In this document: positions 54,434 through 63,515 of the stretch, one piece after another
Numbering within the stretch: the stretch's first letter is position 1
Layout of the letters: every line of letters begins with the position of its first letter
NCBI RefSeq assembly: GCF_000526415.1
Contig: NZ_JAGA01000003.1
Location: 124,001 to 188,000 of the forward strand
DNA length: 64,000 nt
DNA from: Kallotenue papyrolyticum
GTDB taxonomy: Bacteria; Chloroflexota; Chloroflexia; Chloroflexales; Kallotenuaceae
Direction of reading: 5' to 3'
Position numbers and translations under genes: made by a program
Notes under the pieces: generated by a model
What the model was told of the DNA's origin: nothing
Databases searched by the model: none
The model's input: the letters and a program-made list of their open reading frames with translations, nothing else

Positions 54434-55027
54434 CTACGGTTGATTGGTGTACAAAACCTTACCCTGCGCATCAAGGGCTTCGATGCGTACGCCGTGCTGT
54501 GGCCCATTGCCGGCCGCGAATATCTGTCCCGGCTGTGCCTGCCCCGCTTCAAGCCGCCTGATCGCCAGGTAGGCGCCGTTCTCCACCGGTACCACTTCGC
54601 GCCGGCCGTCTGGAAAGGTCACCGCGATCTGCAGCACCGCCGGATCGTTGACCAGCCCATAGGCATACAGATACTGTTGCGCCGCGCTGCCGCCGCTCCC
54701 GATCCCGTACTCAATCGGCTGCAGCGGCGCCTGGTCGGACGTGCCGCCCCCGCCGCCCGCCACAGACCGCCACATCCCCAGGCGGCGCTGGACGATCTGC
54801 ACGGCGCTCCAGCGCATGCGCTGTCCCTGCTCTTCTGTCGTATAGGTGAAGAGCACCACCGCGCCGTCCTCGACGGGCCGCATCAGCCTGATAGCGGGAC
54901 CGGCAAGCACGCGCTGAGGCAAACGCTGGATTGAACCCTCGACCGCCGCTTCCGGAGATGGCGCGCCACCCCAGAAGCCGCAACCGCCCGTCAGCAGCGC
55001 GATGGCGATGAGCAGCCGGCGTCGCAT
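54434..55027 (-). CDS. Putative lipoprotein between ABC exporter genes
   Basis: The 197-residue protein has a short signal peptide, MRRRLLIAIALLTGGC, whose lipobox LTGGC predicts lipidation at Cys16. The mature part has a Gly-rich stretch (SVAGGGGGTSDQ) and a probable beta-rich domain with GVRIEALDAQGKVLYTNQP at the end. No family is recognised. The start overlaps the stop of the upstream ABC gene as TGATG, and the next ABC gene begins 11 bases later, so it may serve the exporter outside the membrane. Confidence 0.72.
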   Translation of the reverse strand: MRRRLLIAIALLTGGCGFWGGAPSPEAAVEGSIQRLPQRVLAGPAIRLMRPVEDGAVVLFTYTTEEQGQRMRWSAVQIVQRRLGMWRSVAGGGGGTSDQAPLQPIEYGIGSGGSAAQQYLYAYGLVNDPAVLQIAVTFPDGRREVVPVENGAYLAIRRLEAGQAQPGQIFAAGNGPQHGVRIEALDAQGKVLYTNQP

Positions 55028-56913
55028 CAGGCCGGTCGCTCCTCGCGCGCCGTCTCATCCGCCACGCGCGCAAAGATGCGCCGATAGGCCTCGCTGGTGC
55101 GCAGCAACTCTTCGTGCGTCCCCTGCGCCACCAACCGCCCACGCCGCAACACCAGGATGCGGTCGGCCCAGCGGATCTGCGACAGGCGATGCGTGATCAG
55201 CAGCGTGGTACGGCCCTGCATGATGCGGCGCATCGCGCGCTGGATCTGATCCTCGGTCGCGCTGTCGATCGCGCTGGTTGAGTCGTCCAGGATCAGGATG
55301 CGCGGATCGGTCAGAAAGGCGCGCGCAATCGCCAGCCGCTGACGCTGGCCGCCGGAGAGCGTCACGCCGCGCTCGCCGATCACCGTATCGTAGCCCTCGG
55401 GCAACTGCATGATGAACTCGTGCGCCTGCGCTTCACGGGCCGCCTGCTCGATCTGTGCGCGCGTCGTGCCGGGCGGCGCGCCAAAGGCGATGTTGTCGGC
55501 GATGGAGCGCGAGAACAGAAACACATCTTGCTCGATCGTCGAGATCTGCGAACGCAGACTTTGCAGGTTCCAGTCGCGCGCATCGATACCATCGATCAGC
55601 ACGCGGCCCGCGGTGGGATCGTAGATGCGGTTGACCAGCTTGGTGAGCGTGGACTTGCCCGAACCGGTCTGCCCGACGATGGCGATCGTCTCGCCGGGCC
55701 TGGCTTCGAAGCTGATGTCTTCAAGGATTGCCAGCGATGGATCAAGCATGCCGCTCCTGCCCCCGCTCCCCGCCGCCACCACTCCTGGTTTCCCGGCCGC
55801 CGTCGTGTGCTCGCCCCCCGTTGGAGCGTAGCCGAAGGAGACCTGCTCGAAGCGGATCGCGCCCTCCATCGGCTTGACAATACCACCCGCATTCTCGTCC
55901 AGCTCGGTCTCGGCGGTGATCAGCTCCAGGATGCGCCGCGCGCCGGCCACCCCCATCTGCACCAAGGCAAAGGCCCAGATCGAGATAAAGGTTGGGAAGC
56001 GCAACACGCCCAGCAGGCCCATGTAGGCCACCACCGTACCGATCGGAATCGCGCCCTGGCGGTAGAGCAGCAGCGCGTGTGCGAAGGCGGCGCCGAACAT
56101 CAGGCCGAATAACAACAGCGGCAGGTAGCGCGCGCGGATCTCGCCCTCGCGCACCGCCAGATCGCGCACGGCCGTGGCATCGCGCAGAAAGCTGGCCTGC
56201 GCCGCGTCTTCCTGGGCATAGGCTTTGACCACCTCGATGCCGGAGATCGTCTCGGCCAGCCGCGCGTTCATCAGACCATAGCGCATGCGCGCGGCGGCGG
56301 CCACCGGGTTGAGCGCGCGCGTGTAGCGCCGCAGGGCCCAGAGAAAGGCCAGCGTGAAGAGCAACGGCGCGACCAGCAGGCGCGCCTCCAGGCCGGCGAT
56401 CGCCACCAGCGGCGCGGCTAGGTTGAGAAAGGCCTGAAAGATCAGGCTCAAACCCGGCTGGACCATTGAGCTGAGCTGCCGGACGTCGCCTGTCGCGCGC
56501 GCCATGATGTCGCCCACCTGCTGCCGGTTGTGAAAGGTCTGCGATTTCCCCAGCAGGCTGCGCACCAGCTCGTCGCGCGCGTCACGCTCGAAGCGTTTGG
56601 CCAACATCTCACCGGCATAGGCATAGGCCAGCGCCGCGCCGCTGTGCAGCACACGCTGTCCGACGATCAGCAGCGCGATCGTCGCCAGGCCGGCGCTCAG
56701 CGCCTGCGCCGGCTGCGCCGCAGCGCTGAGCAGCGTAAAGGCGCGCCCGACCAGCACCGGTGTGAGCGCATAGAGGCCGGCCTCGGCCAGCGCCGCCAGG
56801 AGCAGGCCGACCAGCAGCCAGGGATAGCGTAACAGGTGCGCCACGATCCAGCGCACCGGCGACTGCGTGGGGTATTGATGCGCATCGGCAACCGTAAACT
56901 CACTGTTCGACAC
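55027..56913 (-). CDS. ABC exporter half-transporter, degenerate-site subunit
   Basis: The 628-residue fused membrane/ATPase protein has Walker A GQTGSGKSTLTKL, canonical signature LSGGQRQRLAIARA and Walker B ILILDDSTSAID, in which the catalytic Glu is Asp. This is the TM287-type pattern of the degenerate site in heterodimeric exporters, complementary to the other ABC gene here. The membrane part spans about residues 20-310. The start is a GTG at 56913 directly behind GGGAGGAG; upstream in-frame alternatives lack a ribosome site. Confidence 0.88.
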   Translation of the reverse strand: MSNSEFTVADAHQYPTQSPVRWIVAHLLRYPWLLVGLLLAALAEAGLYALTPVLVGRAFTLLSAAAQPAQALSAGLATIALLIVGQRVLHSGAALAYAYAGEMLAKRFERDARDELVRSLLGKSQTFHNRQQVGDIMARATGDVRQLSSMVQPGLSLIFQAFLNLAAPLVAIAGLEARLLVAPLLFTLAFLWALRRYTRALNPVAAAARMRYGLMNARLAETISGIEVVKAYAQEDAAQASFLRDATAVRDLAVREGEIRARYLPLLLFGLMFGAAFAHALLLYRQGAIPIGTVVAYMGLLGVLRFPTFISIWAFALVQMGVAGARRILELITAETELDENAGGIVKPMEGAIRFEQVSFGYAPTGGEHTTAAGKPGVVAAGSGGRSGMLDPSLAILEDISFEARPGETIAIVGQTGSGKSTLTKLVNRIYDPTAGRVLIDGIDARDWNLQSLRSQISTIEQDVFLFSRSIADNIAFGAPPGTTRAQIEQAAREAQAHEFIMQLPEGYDTVIGERGVTLSGGQRQRLAIARAFLTDPRILILDDSTSAIDSATEDQIQRAMRRIMQGRTTLLITHRLSQIRWADRILVLRRGRLVAQGTHEELLRTSEAYRRIFARVADETAREERPA

Positions 56914-57103
56914 ACGCTCCTCCCTGCGGCAACGCAAACGCCGACCCCTGGGCTGCAGCCGGCCAGCGGATCGGCGCCAGGCTATGCTGTGATGCCAGGA
57001 TCATACACCCAGGTCGTGCAGCGGGCATCGGCCTTTTGGACAGATCGTTGCGTTCTCTTGTATCTGCTCGATGTGTCAGCTACCGCCACAATCGGCGGCG
57101 TGG

Positions 57104-57133
57104 TTGACAAGCAGGGCGCGCGCCGCGTATCCT
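57104..57133 (+). promoter_or_regulatory. Promoter of the C39 peptidase gene
   Basis: A perfect TTGACA (57104-57109) and TATCCT (57128-57133) are separated by 18 bases. Transcription would begin at about 57140, exactly where the ATG of the peptidase frame lies. Confidence 0.65.
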
Positions 57134-57139
57134 GTGCCT

Positions 57140-58273
57140 ATGCGCCACCATCAGCATCGCGCAGTGACCATGTTGCAGGGAGAACGCCCCGCCGAGCCGC
57201 AGCTCCAGCTCCACACCACGCCGGCGGACTTCGGGGCAGGCCGCTGCCGTGGCGTGCGCCTCACGGGCGAAGGACCCGCAGCGCGCCTCGTGCTCGATGC
57301 CCGGCGGTTGCGTCCCCACCACGACGGCGGAGGGCGCGCCTGGCGTGGCGTGTATGTATCGCCGATCTGGACGGCGCCGGCCTTCGACCAGTTGATCATC
57401 TCGTGGAACGCCGACACGCCGCCCGGCACCTGGCTGCGCATCGACGCGCGCGCAGGTCGCGCCAGCGCGCGGCGCTGGACGCGCTGGTACGCCCTGGCGC
57501 TGTGGAGCGCCGACAACGCCACACTCCAGCGCCGCAGCCTGCCCGACCAGCGCGATCGGCACGGCGCGGTCGCCACCGACACGCTGCTGCTGGCGGCCGG
57601 CGGCTACACCCGCTACCAATATCGCCTGACGCTGTGGACCAACGATCCGGCCAGCACGCCCGCGGTGCGCCGCATCGCCGTGCTCACCGACGACTCGCGT
57701 GTGCCGCCGGGCGCTGCGCCACAACCCGCCGGCCTGGCCTGGGGCCGTGACCTGCCGGTGCCGCCGCGCTCGCAGATGCCCTATCCCCAGGGCCATGGCT
57801 GGTGCTCGCCCACCTCGACCGCGATGGTGCTGGCCTACTGGGGCCACCACGTGCCGGTGCCGGAGGCTGCCGCCGCCACCTTCGATCATACCTACGGCGG
57901 CACCGGCAACTGGTCCTTCAATACCGCCTGGGCCGCCACCTTCGGGCTGTGCGCCTATGTCACGCGCCTGCGCTCGCTAGCCGATCTCGAAGCCTGGATC
58001 GCCGCGCGCGTGCCGGTGATCATCAGCATCGCCGTGCGCGACGGCGAGCTGCCGGGCGCGCCCTATCGCCATTCGGACGGGCATCTGCTGGTGGTGCGCG
58101 GCTTCACCACCGAGGGCGATGTGATCGCCAACGACCCTGCCTTTCCCGATGATGCCGCCGTGCGCGTCGTGTACCCGCGCACCGCGCTGGAACGGGCCTG
58201 GCTTGGCCACTCGCGCGGCACATGCTACCTGATCTACCCGGCCGATCACCCGCCACCCGCCGCACCGCGCTGA
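57140..58273 (+). CDS. C39-family cysteine peptidase-like protein
   Basis: The 377-residue protein has a beta-rich N-terminal half and a C-terminal Peptidase_C39_2-type domain. Catalytic candidates are Cys in GHGWCSPTSTAMVLAYWG (about residue 221), His in HSDGHLLVVRGF (about 314) and Asp in IANDPAFPDD (about 330). No signal peptide is evident. Homologues are often cell-wall or secreted hydrolases of unknown target. The promoter puts the start site on the ATG at 57140, so a leaderless mRNA is possible; the alternative ATG at 57170 lacks a Shine-Dalgarno as well. Confidence 0.8.
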   Translation: MRHHQHRAVTMLQGERPAEPQLQLHTTPADFGAGRCRGVRLTGEGPAARLVLDARRLRPHHDGGGRAWRGVYVSPIWTAPAFDQLIISWNADTPPGTWLRIDARAGRASARRWTRWYALALWSADNATLQRRSLPDQRDRHGAVATDTLLLAAGGYTRYQYRLTLWTNDPASTPAVRRIAVLTDDSRVPPGAAPQPAGLAWGRDLPVPPRSQMPYPQGHGWCSPTSTAMVLAYWGHHVPVPEAAAATFDHTYGGTGNWSFNTAWAATFGLCAYVTRLRSLADLEAWIAARVPVIISIAVRDGELPGAPYRHSDGHLLVVRGFTTEGDVIANDPAFPDDAAVRVVYPRTALERAWLGHSRGTCYLIYPADHPPPAAPR

Positions 58274-58354
58274 GGCGCGAAACTTGCAAATGCAGCCGCC
58301 AGCCGGCCATGGATCGACCTCCGCCGGTCACGATCCATAGACCATTGGAACACT

Positions 58355-60151
58355 ATGAGCTACCAACCGATCAACCGCCATAGCCTGATCGGCGACCTAC
58401 ACACCGCGGCGCTGATCGACGACGCCGGACGCCTGGTGTGGCTGCCCTGGCCACGCTTCGATTCGCCCAGCCTGTTCGCGGCGATCCTGGACGACGCGCG
58501 CGGCGGCGATTGGCTGCTCGCGCCGCGTGCCGTCCAGCGCCGGCGCCAGCGCTACGATGACGAGTCGGCGATCCTGCTGACGCAGTTCGAAACCGAAGGC
58601 GGACGCGCCGAGCTGCGCGACTGGATGACGCCCTGGAACGGGCAGGCGCCGACTCACGATCTGTGTCGCGTGCTGCGCTGCACCAGCGGCAGCGTCGAGG
58701 TCGAGGGCCGCTTCGCACCGCGGCCCGACTATGCGCGCGAGGAACCGCAGCTCAGCCAGGACCAGCACGGCATCACCTTTCGCGCCCATCGCCTGCGCTT
58801 CACGCTGATCAGCAATCGGCCCTGGCAGATCGAGGGCTCGACCGCCACACTGCGCACTACCCTGCGAGCCGGCGAGGAGCTGCGCTGCCTGTTGATCTCG
58901 GACACGCCCGCGCCGATCGACGCCATTGAGCGCAAACTGGCACAGACGCGCAACTTCTGGGAACAATGGATCGCCGATTGCCACTACGATGGGCTTTGGC
59001 CGCAGATGGTGCGCCGTTCGGCAATCACCCTCAAGCTGTTGACCTACGCACCCAGCGGGGCGATCGTCGCCGCGCCGACCACCTCGCTGCCGGAATGGAT
59101 CGGCGGCCAGCGCAACTGGGATTACCGCTACACCTGGCTGCGCGATGCGGCGCTGACCCTGGCCGCGCTCTACAGCGTCGGCTACGACGGCGCAGCGCGC
59201 AACTTCTTCGCCTGGTTGCACGAGCGCGCGCGCCAGTATCACCCGCCGCTGCAGATCATGTATGGCATCGGCGGCGAGGATCGCCTCGACGAGCAGGAAT
59301 TGCCCCATCTGGAGGGGTATCGCGGCTCGCGACCGGTGCGCATCGGCAACGGCGCGTATCGCCAGCGCCAATTGGATGTGTACGGCGGATTGGTTGAGGC
59401 AGCCTATGTCATCGAAAGCAATCTCGATATCCTGAGTCCGACGCAGTGGAATGAGCTGCGCGAAGAGATCGACTACGTCTGCGATCACTGGCACGAGCCC
59501 GACCATGGCATCTGGGAGCTGCGCCAGAACCCACAGCACTATAGCTACTCGCGGCTGATGTGCTGGGTAGCCGTCGATCGCGGCATCAAGATCGCCGAAA
59601 TGGAAGGCTGGCCCTACGATCAGGCGCGCTGGACGCGGACGCGCGATGCGATCCGCGCCGACCTGCTGGAACGGGGCTGGAACGCCCAGCGCGGCGCCTT
59701 TACCATGACCTACGGCGAGCCGCACCTGGACGCCAGTCTGCTGGTGTTGCCCGCCGTTGGGTTTTTGCCGCCCGACGATCCGCGCGTCGTTGCGACGATC
59801 GAGGCCATCGATCGCGAGCTGGGCCATGGCCCGCTAGTGTACCGCTACCGCTATGACGATGGGCTGGGCAGTCCCGAAGGCGCATTTTTGCTTTGCTCGT
59901 TCTGGATGGTAGATGCACTTGTCATGCTGGGTCGACTAGATCAGGCCGTCGAACGCTTCGAGGCCCTGCTGCGCTACGCCAGTCCGACCGGTCTGCTGTC
60001 AGAGGAGGTCGATCCCGCCAGCGGCACGGCGCTGGGCAACTACCCCCAGGCCTTCAGCCATATCGGGCTGATCAACAGCGCCACGCGGCTGACGCAGGCG
60101 CTGCGCGCGCGCGAAGGGAACAAGAGCGTTGATGGAACGCTGCGTCAGTGA
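58355..60151 (+). CDS. Glycoside hydrolase family 15 enzyme (glucoamylase or trehalase)
   Basis: The 598-residue protein has the GH15 layout: an N-terminal beta domain beginning YQPINRHSLIGDLHTAALI with WLPWPRFDSPSLF, then an (alpha/alpha)6 barrel. The barrel shows the GGQRNWDYRYTWLRDAAL signature near residue 248, the general-acid region DRGIKIAE, and SEEVDPASGTALGNYPQAFSH near the C-terminus with the catalytic-base glutamate. It hydrolyses alpha-1,4 glucans or trehalose in the cytosol. No signal peptide is seen. The debranching enzyme gene downstream fits a glycogen or maltodextrin role. Confidence 0.9.
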   Translation: MSYQPINRHSLIGDLHTAALIDDAGRLVWLPWPRFDSPSLFAAILDDARGGDWLLAPRAVQRRRQRYDDESAILLTQFETEGGRAELRDWMTPWNGQAPTHDLCRVLRCTSGSVEVEGRFAPRPDYAREEPQLSQDQHGITFRAHRLRFTLISNRPWQIEGSTATLRTTLRAGEELRCLLISDTPAPIDAIERKLAQTRNFWEQWIADCHYDGLWPQMVRRSAITLKLLTYAPSGAIVAAPTTSLPEWIGGQRNWDYRYTWLRDAALTLAALYSVGYDGAARNFFAWLHERARQYHPPLQIMYGIGGEDRLDEQELPHLEGYRGSRPVRIGNGAYRQRQLDVYGGLVEAAYVIESNLDILSPTQWNELREEIDYVCDHWHEPDHGIWELRQNPQHYSYSRLMCWVAVDRGIKIAEMEGWPYDQARWTRTRDAIRADLLERGWNAQRGAFTMTYGEPHLDASLLVLPAVGFLPPDDPRVVATIEAIDRELGHGPLVYRYRYDDGLGSPEGAFLLCSFWMVDALVMLGRLDQAVERFEALLRYASPTGLLSEEVDPASGTALGNYPQAFSHIGLINSATRLTQALRAREGNKSVDGTLRQ

Positions 60152-60241
60152 TGTGCGAGCCTGCGCCTGTGGCGCCCACCCAACATTGTGGCGTCGGGCG
60201 CCATGCTCCCGCGGCACCAACCCAGCCTTGGATTTTGGCGT

Positions 60242-60738
60242 GCGGGAGCCATGCTCCCGCCGCACCTGCCCCACGGGCACAGGCCACAGGCGCCCGCCGC
60301 GCCTTTTGGCGTGCGGGAGCCATGCTCCCGCCGCACCTACCCCACGGGCGCAGGCCACAGGCGCCCGCCGCGCCTTTTGGAGTGCGGGAGCCATGCTCCC
60401 GCATCGCCCGCCCCACGGGCGCAGGCCACAGGCGCGCGCCGCGCCTTTTGGAGTGCGGGAGCCATGCTCCCGCCGCACCTACCCCACGGGCGCAGGCCAC
60501 AGGCGCCCGCCGCGCCTTTTGGAGTGCGGGAGCCATGCTCCCGCATCGCCCGCCCCACGGGCGCAGGCCACAGGCGCGCGCCGCGCCTTTTGGAGTGCGG
60601 GAGCCATGCTCCCGCCGCACCTACCCCACGGGCGCAGGCCACAGGCGCCCGCCGCGCCTTTTGGCGTGCGGGAGCTATGCTCCCGCAACGGAACTTTTTG
60701 GCATGCGCGCACCGCGCCAGCATGGCTGGCGCACTCCA
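60242..60738. repeat. Tandem array of 71-bp structured units
   Basis: Seven units start at 60242, 60313, 60384, 60455, 60526, 60597 and 60668, each exactly 71 bases apart. Each begins with the palindrome GCGGGAGCcatGCTCCCGC (GCTATGC in the last). The units at 60384 and 60526 share a variant (ATCGCCCGCCCC), so a 142-bp pair has been duplicated. The period is not a multiple of three and all six frames are free of stops over long stretches, which produces large spurious reading frames. A protein role is not supported. Confidence 0.9.
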
Positions 60739-61200
60739 AAACCCCTTCGGCGGGTGCGAGCCACGCTCCCATACCGGAGCCTTTTGGCGTGCAGGAGCCA
60801 TGCTCCCGCCGCACCTGCCCCACGGGCACAGGCCACAGGCGCCCGCCGCGCCTTTTGGAGTGCGGGAGCCATGCTCCCGCCGCACCTGCCCCACGGGCCA
60901 CAGGCGCGCTGCGCGCACCGCGCCAGCATGGCTGGCGCACTCCAAAAACTCGGGGAGCCACGCTCCCATACCGGAGCCTTTTGGCGATGCGGGAGCCATG
61001 CTCCCGCAACGGAGCTTTTTGGCAGGCGCGCGCCAGCATGGCTGGCGCACTCCAAAACCCCTTCGGCGGGTGCGAGCCACGCTCCCGCAGCGACGCCTTT
61101 TGGAGTGCGGGAGCCATGCTCCCGCAACGGAGCTTTTTGGCAGGCGCGCGCCGCGCCAGCATGGCTGGCGCACTCCAAAACCCCTTCGGCGGGCGCCATG
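60739..61200. repeat. Mosaic of two palindromic repeats upstream of the debranching gene
   Basis: The GGGAGCcatGCTCCC palindrome continues at irregular spacing, mixed with CGCCAGCatgGCTGGCG, of which four copies start at 60715 (just before this segment), 60921, 61031 and 61154, each followed by GCACTCCAAAA. The remaining 115 bases to the next gene contain no recognised element apart from AAAGGAG, the ribosome site. Confidence 0.85.
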
Positions 61201-61315
61201 CCAGGCGTGTTCCCGCCAGGCGCGGACGGCTGGCCAACCCGAGCGCGCCGGTCTGGCTGGCATCCACCAACACGCGCTGTGTCGCCCGGTCACTCGCACT
61301 ACCAAAGGAGCAGCC

Positions 61316-63505
61316 ATGCAGATCCGTGTCGGTCCACCGGTGCTGGTGATCAACCACGGCAGCACCTTCATGGTCAGCGAACTCAATAGCCGCATCGACC
61401 GCGACGCACTGCTGGGCATCTTTGCCGATGACACCCGTTATCTAAGCTACTACGCCACCTATGCCAATGGCGAGCCCTGGATCCTGCTGTCGAGCAGCGC
61501 CACGGCCTACTACGCCAGCCGCATCTACCTGACCAATCCAGAGGTGCCGACCGAGGAGGGCATCATTCCGCGCGGCACGCTCAGCTTCGTCATCAGCCGC
61601 ACCGTGCACGACAGTATCCATGAAGACCTGGATGTCACTAACCACGGCACGCACCCGGTGCGCTTCAACCTGGAGCTGACGCTGCGCTGCGACTTCGCCG
61701 ACATCTTTGAAGTCGAGACTGGACATTTCATCCGACGCGGACGCATCGAAACCGTCTGGCACCCGCACAGCAACGTGCTGCGCACCACCTATCGCAACGG
61801 TACATTCCAGCGCAGCCTGGCCTACCAGGCGCGCAACTACGACTCACCGCCACGCTACGCCAACGGACGCATCACCTACGATGTCGCGCTCAATCCTGGC
61901 GAGCGCTGGCATGCCTGCGGCTTCTACATCCTGCACGACAACCACCGTACTTATTTCCCGGTCACGGCCTGCTACGAAACCGCGCTCAGCCATGATCTGG
62001 ACGAGGAACAGCGCGTCTGGCGCGAGACGGTCACGCAGCTCACCACCTCCAACGAGGAGGTGTATCGCTTCTACCGCCAATCGATCGAAGACCTGGGCGC
62101 GCTGCGCCTCTACGAGCACGATATGGCGCCCGACCTGTGGCTGCCGGCAGCGGGCGTGCCTAAATTCGTCACGATTTTCGGACGCGATTCGCTGATCGTC
62201 AGCTTGCAAACCATGCTGGCCCATGCGCGCTTTGCGCGGGGCACGCTGATGAAGCTGGCGCAGTACCAGGCCAGCGTGCTCGATCCGGAGCGCGATGCGC
62301 AACCCGGCAAGATCATGCACGAGATCCGCTTCGGCGAGCTGGCCCATCTGCGTCAGATTCCGCACACGCCCTACTACGGCACCGCCGACGCCACGCCCTT
62401 GTTTCTGATTACGCTGCACGAGACCTGGCAATGGCTTGGCGACGAGCGGCTGCTGCGCCAGTATCGCGAGCATGCGCTGCGGGCGCTGGAGTGGATCGAA
62501 CGCTACGGCGACCTGGACGGCGACGGCTTCCAGGAATACCTACGCCAGGCGCCGCGCGGCCTGGACAACCAGGGCTGGAAAGACTCCAGCGACGCCGTGG
62601 TCTACCCCGACGGCCGGCGCGTTCCACCACCGATCGCGCTGGTTGAGCTGCAGGGCTACGTCTTCGATGCCTATCTGCGCATGGCCGAGGCGTTTGCCGC
62701 CCTGGGCCACACCGCCGAGGCGCGCGACCTGCGCACGCGCGCTGCGGCGCTGCAGCAGCGCTTCGAGGCACACTTCTGGTGCGATGATCTCGACTACTAT
62801 GCCTTTGCCCTCGACCGCGACAAGCAGCCGGTCAAGACCGTCACCAGCAATCCCGGACACTGCTTGTGGAGCGGCATCGTCCGGCCGGAGCGCGCGCAGC
62901 GGGTAGTGCAGCGCCTGATGTCGCCGACGATGTGGACCGGCTGGGGCCTGCGTACCCTGTCGGCCGAACATACCGCCTACAACCCCTTCTCCTACCACCG
63001 CGGCTCGATCTGGCCCCACGACAACGCGCTGATCGCGTTGGGGCTGTGGCGCTACGGCTTCCGCGCCGAAGCCGCACGCATTGCGCGGGGCATCTCGGAA
63101 GCCGCCAGCCACTTCGCCAGCTACCGCATCCCGGAGTTGTACGCCGGTATCGAGCAGCGACCGGGCAGCTTTCCGGTACAGTACCTGGGCGCCAACGTAC
63201 CGCAGGCCTGGGCTGCCGGCTCGATCTTCATGCTGCTACAGGCGATCCTGGGCGTGCGCGCCGATGCACCGAACGGCAGGCTCTACGTCGATCCCGCGCT
63301 GCCGGACTGGCTCCCCGACATTACGCTCCGCGGCCTGGCGGTTGGCGGCGCGCGTCTCGATCTGATATGCTGGCGTGAGGGCGACACGTCGCGCTGGGAG
63401 GCCACGCTGCAGAGCGGCACGATCGAGGTGCTGCACCAGCCATGGCAGCCCTGGCACCTGGCGCAACCAACCCAAGCCGACGCAGCCGAAGCGTCGCGGC
63501 CCTGA
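61316..63505 (+). CDS. Glycogen-debranching-type glycosidase (amylo-alpha-1,6-glucosidase-like)
   Basis: The 729-residue protein has an N-terminal beta domain (about residues 10-220, with ADDTRYLSYYA) of the GDE_N_bis type and an (alpha/alpha)6 barrel. Barrel motifs are IFGRDSLIVSLQ (about 284), PHTPYYGTADATPLFL (about 346), DNQGWKDSSDAV (about 418) and YNPFSYHRGSIWPHDNALIA (about 558). The DGW/DSW-type acid positions are those of debranching enzymes and related trehalose-like glycosidases. It probably removes alpha-1,6 branches from glycogen in the cytosol. AAAGGAG lies 5 bases before the ATG at 61316. Confidence 0.88.
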   Translation: MQIRVGPPVLVINHGSTFMVSELNSRIDRDALLGIFADDTRYLSYYATYANGEPWILLSSSATAYYASRIYLTNPEVPTEEGIIPRGTLSFVISRTVHDSIHEDLDVTNHGTHPVRFNLELTLRCDFADIFEVETGHFIRRGRIETVWHPHSNVLRTTYRNGTFQRSLAYQARNYDSPPRYANGRITYDVALNPGERWHACGFYILHDNHRTYFPVTACYETALSHDLDEEQRVWRETVTQLTTSNEEVYRFYRQSIEDLGALRLYEHDMAPDLWLPAAGVPKFVTIFGRDSLIVSLQTMLAHARFARGTLMKLAQYQASVLDPERDAQPGKIMHEIRFGELAHLRQIPHTPYYGTADATPLFLITLHETWQWLGDERLLRQYREHALRALEWIERYGDLDGDGFQEYLRQAPRGLDNQGWKDSSDAVVYPDGRRVPPPIALVELQGYVFDAYLRMAEAFAALGHTAEARDLRTRAAALQQRFEAHFWCDDLDYYAFALDRDKQPVKTVTSNPGHCLWSGIVRPERAQRVVQRLMSPTMWTGWGLRTLSAEHTAYNPFSYHRGSIWPHDNALIALGLWRYGFRAEAARIARGISEAASHFASYRIPELYAGIEQRPGSFPVQYLGANVPQAWAAGSIFMLLQAILGVRADAPNGRLYVDPALPDWLPDITLRGLAVGGARLDLICWREGDTSRWEATLQSGTIEVLHQPWQPWHLAQPTQADAAEASRP

Positions 63506-63515
63506 GGAACAACAC

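Noticed and set aside
60242-60738. Possible CRISPR array.
   Set aside because: The unit is 71 bases with no unique spacers; successive units are almost identical over the full length, so it is a plain tandem repeat.
60129-61357. Several very long overlapping reading frames on both strands, rich in Ala, Pro, Gly, Arg and Ser-His.
   Set aside because: They come from the stop-free 71-bp repeat array; the period is not a multiple of three, and none has a credible start or a domain. The one real gene here starts at 61316.
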